Shown here: in pieces, positions 57,970 to 64,000 of the stretch
Numbering within the stretch: the first letter of the stretch is position 1
How the letters are laid out: every line of letters starts with the position of its first letter
NCBI RefSeq assembly: GCF_030445035.2
Contig: NC_080689.1
Location: 27,557,278-27,621,277 of the forward strand
Origin: Dasypus novemcinctus
Taxonomy: Eukaryota > Chordata > Mammalia > Cingulata > Dasypodidae
Reading direction: 5' to 3'
Length of the DNA: 64,000 nt
Program-made: the position numbers and the translations under genes
Notes under the pieces: model-generated
Seen by the model: the letters and a program-made list of their open reading frames with translations, nothing else
Database searches by the model: none
What the model was told of the DNA's origin: nothing

Positions 57970-59070
57970 TCTGACTTTATTTATTTTTGTTAGTTTATTT
58001 CTTTCAAGAGTATTTTCACATCAGACCTCTGTGAGGCAACCCTTCTGAAGCTTTGTATACAAAGAATATCTTCATTGCCATCTCATATTTAGATGAAAAC
58101 TTTACTGGACATAAAATCCTAGGCTCAATGTTCTTTTACTACAATAATTTAAAAATATTTTTTGTTAATAATTAAAAAACATTTTTCTGTTGAGAAGACT
58201 GATGTCAATCTGACTTTTATTCTTTGTAGTTGAATCCCTCTATCTGAAGCTTTTAGAATTTTCTCTAAGACTTTGAAACTGTTAAATTTTCCCAATTAAT
58301 GTCTAAATGCTGCATTTTCTTTTCTTTCTCTCTCTTCCATTTGGCACTTATGAGTCTTTTCAATCTGAGTTGTTTCATCTTTAATTCAGGGAAATTGTCA
58401 GTCATTAGTTATTCAAATATTTACATCCCTCAGTTTACTTTGTTATCTTATTCTGCGGCCCCCATTATACTATTACTCTACTTTCATATCCCTTATGTAT
58501 ATTCACACACTCTTATACTGTTACTCTGTTCTCATATCCCTTATATATGTTCATAACATTCCACATACATTCCATCTGTTTTTTCATTCCTGAATCCTGG
58601 AATGATGCTATGACCGGGTTTTCCAGTTCACTAAGTCAGTCTTCTAATGTGTCCATGCTGCCTTCCATTCCACAGTTTGGATGCTTTATTTAATATCACA
58701 ATAATCATACTGGCATTTCTACTTGGTTCTTTATTAAAACTCTTGTTTCAGGATCATGTAACCAGTACATGCTTACTCTAAATTCTTAATCTGTTTCTTC
58801 TATTAATTCAGCTTTGTTCAGTATATGTTATTGTTTGTCTTTGATTTACAGCACTTGTGCCCTTCAAATGCCATTTTCCCTTCCGAATTTATATTCCCCG
58901 ACAAGAATTTTCTACTTTGTCTTGCAATGAGTATTCAGGGAGAGGAGTCTGTTTTTGCTTCTTTAGGACTGGTTTCAGGAAGGGAGCTAGCAGCCTGGGC
59001 TAGGTCACTGTTCTGCTACAAGCATATATTTTTTGGAAAATTGTCACTTCTCAAGCTGTATTGCTCTGTT
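57970..59070 (-). repeat. Old L1 5'/ORF1-region relic
   Basis: T-rich antisense L1 text: TTTACTGGACATAAAATCCT, GTTGAGAAGACTGATGTCAA, ATTCAGGGAAATTGTCAGTC. Frames destroyed. Contains a 48-bp tandem duplication at 58466-58556. Confidence 0.5.
58466..58556 (+). repeat. 48-bp imperfect tandem duplication
   Basis: Unit 1 starts TATACTATTACTCTACTTTC (58466) and unit 2 TATACTGTTACTCTGTTCTC (58514). Both continue with ATATCCCTTAT. About 85% identical by eye. Confidence 0.75.
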
Positions 59071-60599
59071 TGACAAAGACAGTATGGCTGCTTTCCATAT
59101 TTCAGTAGTTTTAATAATTGATGTGTTATACTGTATAATTGACTGGGCCATACCAATCACTATCTTTGGGGACTATTGAAGTGAATAGAATATTATAATA
59201 CAGTTCAGTGTACCTGTAGTGTATAGACTTTGCTTAGATTTTCTTTTCTTAGTTGGCCCAAAGAACCAGTATTCTATTTTCGTGGGTATAATTCACATAC
59301 CTGAGATTCTACCTCTAGTAATCCTTACCAGTCTTGATGATTTACTGGGACAGGAAAGTCATATCTTAAAATTTATGTTATTTTAATAAAAAGTTTAAAT
59401 TGAATTTTACTTTCATTGATTTCCATTAAGTCAAGCCATTCATTCAGCCTTGTAAATCCTGCCTCTACACCAGATCTGTCAAACAACAATGATGAAGAGT
59501 ATTGCTCTTTCTGTTCTTTTCATTTTCATGAAACTTCCTACTTTTGGGTGACTTCTTGTGGGGAGATTTGCTTGAGAGCTCAAAAGGGCATTTTACTGTC
59601 AGCCTATGGAGTTCACATCATAGCTTATTTTCTGTGAAGAAAACAATAGATACATGCTTTAGGTTAAATTAATTTAATTTTTCTTTTAAAGAAACTCTGT
59701 TAAGGTTCTGAATGATTGTTAGTTGATATAGAGTTTGTGTTAAGTGCTAAAAATTAATTACTGGATGGCATGTAAAGTATTTTTCTGGAAGACTTTAAAT
59801 ATGGGATGTATTTTTATCTTTGTGAGGTGCTGCCTTAAGGGTAATTTTAAAGCTAGAAGGTTGAGATGATATCTTCTCTAACTCTATATGAGCCCTTTGA
59901 TTGAAATTGTTCTCCAATTTTAGCTGAAAAATGTACCCTTTTAAAAAGCGCTTTTGTGCAACTGATACTTTTGAAGGCACTGACGGTAAATACAGATATA
60001 TAGCCTTGAATGTACTATATTTCATCTGATATTTTGTATTAGCCAGTTAGTCCTTATCTCTTCCAATCATTTTATGTCTTCCTACTGCTCTTTATATTTG
60101 TCTCAATAACTCCAGGAAATATCTGAGATAGTCTCTTACTCCTACCTAACCCTGGTATAGATTTTATAGCTTTCTTGGGATTTGCCTTGTATGTACACTC
60201 ACTCCCTTACTTTTTAACTCTCTTCCCATTCCTCAAACAAATATGTCACAATGGTCCAGAGTAGAACAATAAATATTTTCCCAGGTGTGGACCACTCTTC
60301 TCCTAACTCCATCATTTAGTGTAACGCTCTTGACCTCTCTCTGACTCCTCACGCATACTTTTCTGGAATGAAGAAGTGAATTACTTGCCTGGTAAACTTG
60401 GGAACAGGAAATAGAATGTACGGACCAGACCCTTTCCCTCTCTCTTCTCATGGGACCCTGCTGCTTCAAGGAAGCATGCATTTTGTTCTGCTCCTTCATG
60501 CTGCAAAATTTACAGAACAGCTTCCCTTCACCCATACCTGAGGGAGGCCTGTGGTTGTTGAGCACCTTGTGACTGGGTGTGGAAAGCTCTAATCCTGGG
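59071..60599. other. Intergenic DNA, nothing recognised
   Basis: AT-rich with many short frames and no recognisable gene or repeat family. Confidence 0.4.
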
Positions 60600-61151
60600 G
60601 TTCTGTCTATTTGCTGAAACTACTGAAGATTTTGGATTGAAATTTACCATTTAATTTTGTGTGTTCTGTTCACCCCACCCATTCTTTGTGTCATTTTACC
60701 CCTTTATTGCCTTCTTTTAGATTTAATTATGATTCCATTAAAAAAAATCTACTAGTTTGGAAATTGTATCTTTTGTTTCAATTCTTTAGTGATTACCCTA
60801 AAAATTACAAATGTATTTATAACTTATCAACGATACGCATTAAAATTTTATCCAAGTCTAATGTTAATAAAGATTTTTACCCATCTTCAGAAAATACAAG
60901 AACCTGGGAATATTTTCTCTCCATTTATTATCCTCCTAACTTATATGCTATTCTTGACATGTAATTTTGTTCTAAATATTTTAAATCACCCAGACATTAT
61001 TTTTATCATATATGGCCAATGTTATTTCATGTTTATTCACGAATTTGCCACATTAGAATCCTTTATTCTTTGCTGCATTTTGGAGATTCTATCCTAGTTT
61101 TTCTTTTCCCTGAAGTATATCTTTTAGAATTTCCTTTAACATGGGCCTCCT

Positions 61152-61580
61152 GATACACATTAGTCTGGGTTTTTCCGAGAAATGGAACCAATTTAGTTAG
61201 GTATTGTCTCATACAACTGTGACTGGTAAATCCAAACTCTGTAAGACAGGCCACATCTTGGAAACTCTGATGAAGGTGACATTGAATTTCCCAGGAAAAG
61301 CTGGCTGGCTGAATTAGAGGAAGAAATTCTTCTTTCTGACTTCTGAAATCCTCATTTCTGGCTTTTGAGACCTCAAATTGATTGAATAAAGAGACTCCCC
61401 TCAATCTTGAGGGCAATCTTCTTTGTTAACTGTAGTTTCAGTCAGCTCAAATAAATGTAATCCACTGACTAGAGAAACAAATCCATGTATGATATCCCTT
61501 AACCGCAATAATCAGGCCAGTGCATGCTTGACCAAACAACTGCATCATAACCTAGCTAAGTTGACACATGAAATTAGAAA
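61152..61580 (-). repeat. MLT-type LTR-like element
   Basis: ACATTAGTCTGGGTTTTTCC start, TTGAGGGCAATCTTCTTTGT and TAGCTAAGTTGACACATGAA end correspond in order to a widespread mammalian LTR-like repeat that reads TTAGTCAGGG...GTTGACACATAAAATTA. Both flanks are old L1. Confidence 0.6.
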
Positions 61581-61849
61581 AAAAAAATCTGAAAATGTTA
61601 GCATTTTGTATTCATTTTGAAAGATATTTTCACTGGGTACTAGATTGGTAGTTTTTACCCTTCATATACTTAAGGTATTCCATTGTTTCCTGGCTTCCTT
61701 TGTTGCTATTGAGGAGTATTTCTAAATTTTGATCCTCTTTACTCTGACTGCTTTTTAAGATTTCTTCTTAGTATTTGTTGTCTGCCTTTTTGATATGCTG
61801 TATCTAGGTGTGGTTTTTATTTTTTTAATTTTTAATTTTTTTTGTTTAT

Positions 61850-62240
61850 AGAGTTTTATTGACAATAGCCAAAAACTAGAAACACCTCGGATATTCTTCA
61901 ACAGGCAAATTGTTATGCAAACTGTGGTACATCCATCCATTGCCTACTTCTCAGCAAGAAAAAGAAAGGAACTTTTAATACTTATTAAAACTTGCATGAA
62001 TCAATAAGGACTTACACCAAATGAAAAAAGTCCATCCCAAATGATTGCATACTGTATGATTCAGCTTGTGTGACATCCTTGAGATGACAACATCAGAGAA
62101 ATGGAAAAAGGATTAGTGGTTACCACGATTTGGGGGTGTAGGTAGTGGGGATTTTGGTAAGGCTACTAAAGGGCAACATAAGGGATCCTGGTGGGGATGG
62201 AATGTTCTATGTCTTGACTGTATAGGTGTGGTTTTTAAAA
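61850..62240 (+). repeat. L1M 3'-UTR fragment
   Basis: Sense L1 3' text: TTGACAATAGCCAAAAACTA, TGTGGTACATCCATCCATTG, GTATGATTCAGCTTGTGTGA. Opposite orientation to the host relic. Confidence 0.7.
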
Positions 62241-63243
62241 AAATATTATGTATCCTACGTGGAATTTATTTGGCTTCTTGAATCTGTTGGTTAATGACTT
62301 CATTAGTCTTTAAACATTCTCAGCTACTCTGTTTTTCTAGATTTTGCTTTTGACCCATTCTCTATCTTTTTTCTCCTTCTGGGACTCCAATGAAACATTT
62401 TTATATCTTATCAACATATCCTTTAGATATCTTTCCTCATTTTCTGAATTTTCTGTGCTACTTCCTTGATAGTTTTTTAAAATCTGTCATCTAGTTCACT
62501 AATTTTTATCTGTATCTAATATATTGTGCAACCCATTCACTGAGTTCTTCATTTTAAATATTGTGTTTTTTTTAACTTCTAGCCTTTTACTTATTTTTCT
62601 TTAAGCATTCCATGCTATTTCCAAAAATAGTTTTTAGCTTCCTGCATATATTTTCAATCTTGCTTTGATTTACTTAAACATAAGTATAGTTTGTTTTTTA
62701 GAAGTCTGTGTCTGATCTGACTTCAAGACATCATGTAATTGTAGGTCTTTTTCTTTTATCTGTTGTTTATATATATTTTTTAAACGGATCAATTTTATTG
62801 ATATATATTAAAGTATACCATACATCTAAAGTGTATAACCAGAGGTAATTGGTATAATCATATACTTGTGCATTGATCTGACTTCAAAAATCATGTAATT
62901 ATAGGTTTTTTTATTTTACCTGTTGTTTTTATTGTTTTTTGGTTATGGTATTTTGTGTGCTTGATTATCTTTAAGTCTGACCTGGATATTGTATATAAGA
63001 GATATTTGGAGAATTCTTTTGATGCCTAGGATGATGATGTCTTTCCTTAGAGAGAATTTTCATTTGATTCTGCTAAGTGTTTAGAAGGACTGTTGTGCTA
63101 GAACCTCCTTAATCTTGGTTCAAAACTTGAGGTTCCTGAGCAACCAGATGAAGGGAGGCTAGATGGCAAATCCCTGCCATGGCTGACTTATTTTCATTCC
63201 CTATCCTGAGAGCATGCTTTTCATGATCCCAGCTGAAGGTGGG

Positions 63244-63636
63244 TGTCTTAGTTTCCTAGATTCTATGACACACGTAACACAATAGGTTGGCCTAAACAAC
63301 AGGAAATTATTGCCTCACGGTTTCAGAGGAGGCCAGAAGGCTCACTTCCTCCCAGGGTCTGTAGCTTACTGGCTGGCTGACAATCCTGGGTTCCTTGACT
63401 TTCCCATCATATGGTTATGACTTCTTCTTTCTTTCCAGTTTCTATTGACTTCTGGCATCCAGCTCCTCCCTGTGGTTTTTATAAGGCCTCCAATACTAGG
63501 ATTAAGACCCATCTGATTCAGTTACCACAATTTAACTAAAATAGGATCTTCAAATGTCCCATTTACAATGGAATCACAGCCACAGGAATGGAATTAAGAT
63601 TTAGAACATGGCTTTTTCGGGATATATAATCCACAC
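63244..63636 (-). mobile_element. MLT1-like solo LTR with 5-bp TSD
   Basis: TGTCTTAGTTTCCTAGATTC, GGCCTAAACAACAGGAAATT, GAGGAGGCCAGAAGGCTCAC and ending CCACACA, the reverse of MLT1. GTGGG flanks both ends (63239-63243 and 63637-63641). Confidence 0.85.
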
Positions 63637-63641
63637 AGTGG

Positions 63642-64000
63642 GGGTTAATTTGTCAGAGTCCAGTCCTTTGGCAAGTTCTGGGATTTGATTTCTGTCTCCT
63701 CAGCCACAAGAGGACTGACTCCAAAATACACAGTTTCCTTTCCATCATAGGCAAATGTATTTTGAGCAAATGCATCTTTGAATAGCTGGGTTTACCTTTC
63801 TTCACCTGATCTTCTATTCTTGACCTAGTAAGTACTTAGTATTTTGTACATCTGTTTTTTGCTGTTGTTGTTATGCAGATTATTTATTTGTCCTCAGTGA
63901 GAGGGTCCATTCAAGTTACCCATTCTGCAATTCCTTTGTTCCTTGAGAATTCCCTGCCTACAGAGCTCAGGAGCTTTGGTGTGTTCTTGTGGTGAACTTA
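63642..64000. other. Right-edge intergenic DNA
   Basis: About 360 bp with no recognised gene or repeat; probably continues the old L1 relic. Confidence 0.35.

Larger units (their letters stand above)
60600..63243 (-). repeat. Old L1 antisense relic, split by later insertions
   Basis: Antisense L1M-type 5'/ORF1 text at 60620-61150, 61600-61810 and 62240-63240 (for example TTTTCACTGGGTACTAGATT, CTGGGACTCCAATGAAACAT, TCACTGAGTTCTTCATTTTA). Interrupted by an LTR-like element and a sense L1 3' fragment. 62780-62930 holds a local near-repeat around AATCATGTAATTATAGGT. Confidence 0.55.

Overview
The window is vertebrate nuclear DNA from a mammal, almost certainly a xenarthran and most likely an armadillo (Dasypus). 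The main evidence is about a dozen copies of the tRNA-derived DAS-type SINE, which is restricted to armadillos, sloths and anteaters. They sit among mammalian L1, L2, MIR, MLT1/MaLR-like LTR and hAT repeats. There is no bacterial-style gene content, operon or CRISPR array.

The only intact gene recognised is the 5' part of THUMPD2 on the minus strand. Its product is a THUMP-domain methyltransferase that works with TRMT112. A CpG-island promoter lies at about 34.9-35.35 kb, with the start codon at 35228. Six coding exons follow towards lower coordinates: 35228-35088, 20356-20221, 16984-16575, 15653-15576, 13347-13295 and 5280-5193. Together they give 906 nt, exactly 302 in-frame codons, and all splice sites are GT-AG. 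The methyltransferase exons lie off the left edge. In human the gene to the left would be TMEM178A and the gene to the right SLC8A1, so 35.4-64 kb is probably the THUMPD2-SLC8A1 intergenic region (inference from synteny).

The introns (1-35 kb) carry an internally deleted L1 with a perfect 14-bp target-site duplication (1.3-3.15 kb), a decayed RHNO1 retrocopy (8.7-9.6 kb), L2 and MIR relics, several DAS SINEs including a dimeric one (17.6-18.2 kb), two copies of a roughly 600-bp LTR-like family, and two further L1s missing most of ORF2 (22.4-23.7 and 28.8-32.6 kb).

The intergenic half is mostly nested retroelements. A minus-strand L1 (39.4-45.0 kb) is broken by two SINEs and one LTR-like element. 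It abuts a decayed minus-strand class I (gammaretrovirus-like) endogenous retrovirus (45.0-49.7 kb), which is itself interrupted by SINEs and a 5'-truncated L1. Beyond that lie a MaLR-type LTR with a clean 5-bp duplication (53.7-54.1 kb), an RPS2 processed pseudogene (54.6-55.4 kb), and antisense L1 relics with further MLT-like LTRs up to the right end.

I found no convincing new gene system. The items most worth a second look are the recurring ORF2-less L1 copies, the dimeric SINEs with internal short tandem repeats, the three-copy LTR-like family, the tandem splice donors of THUMPD2 exon 2, and the palindromic E-box in its promoter.
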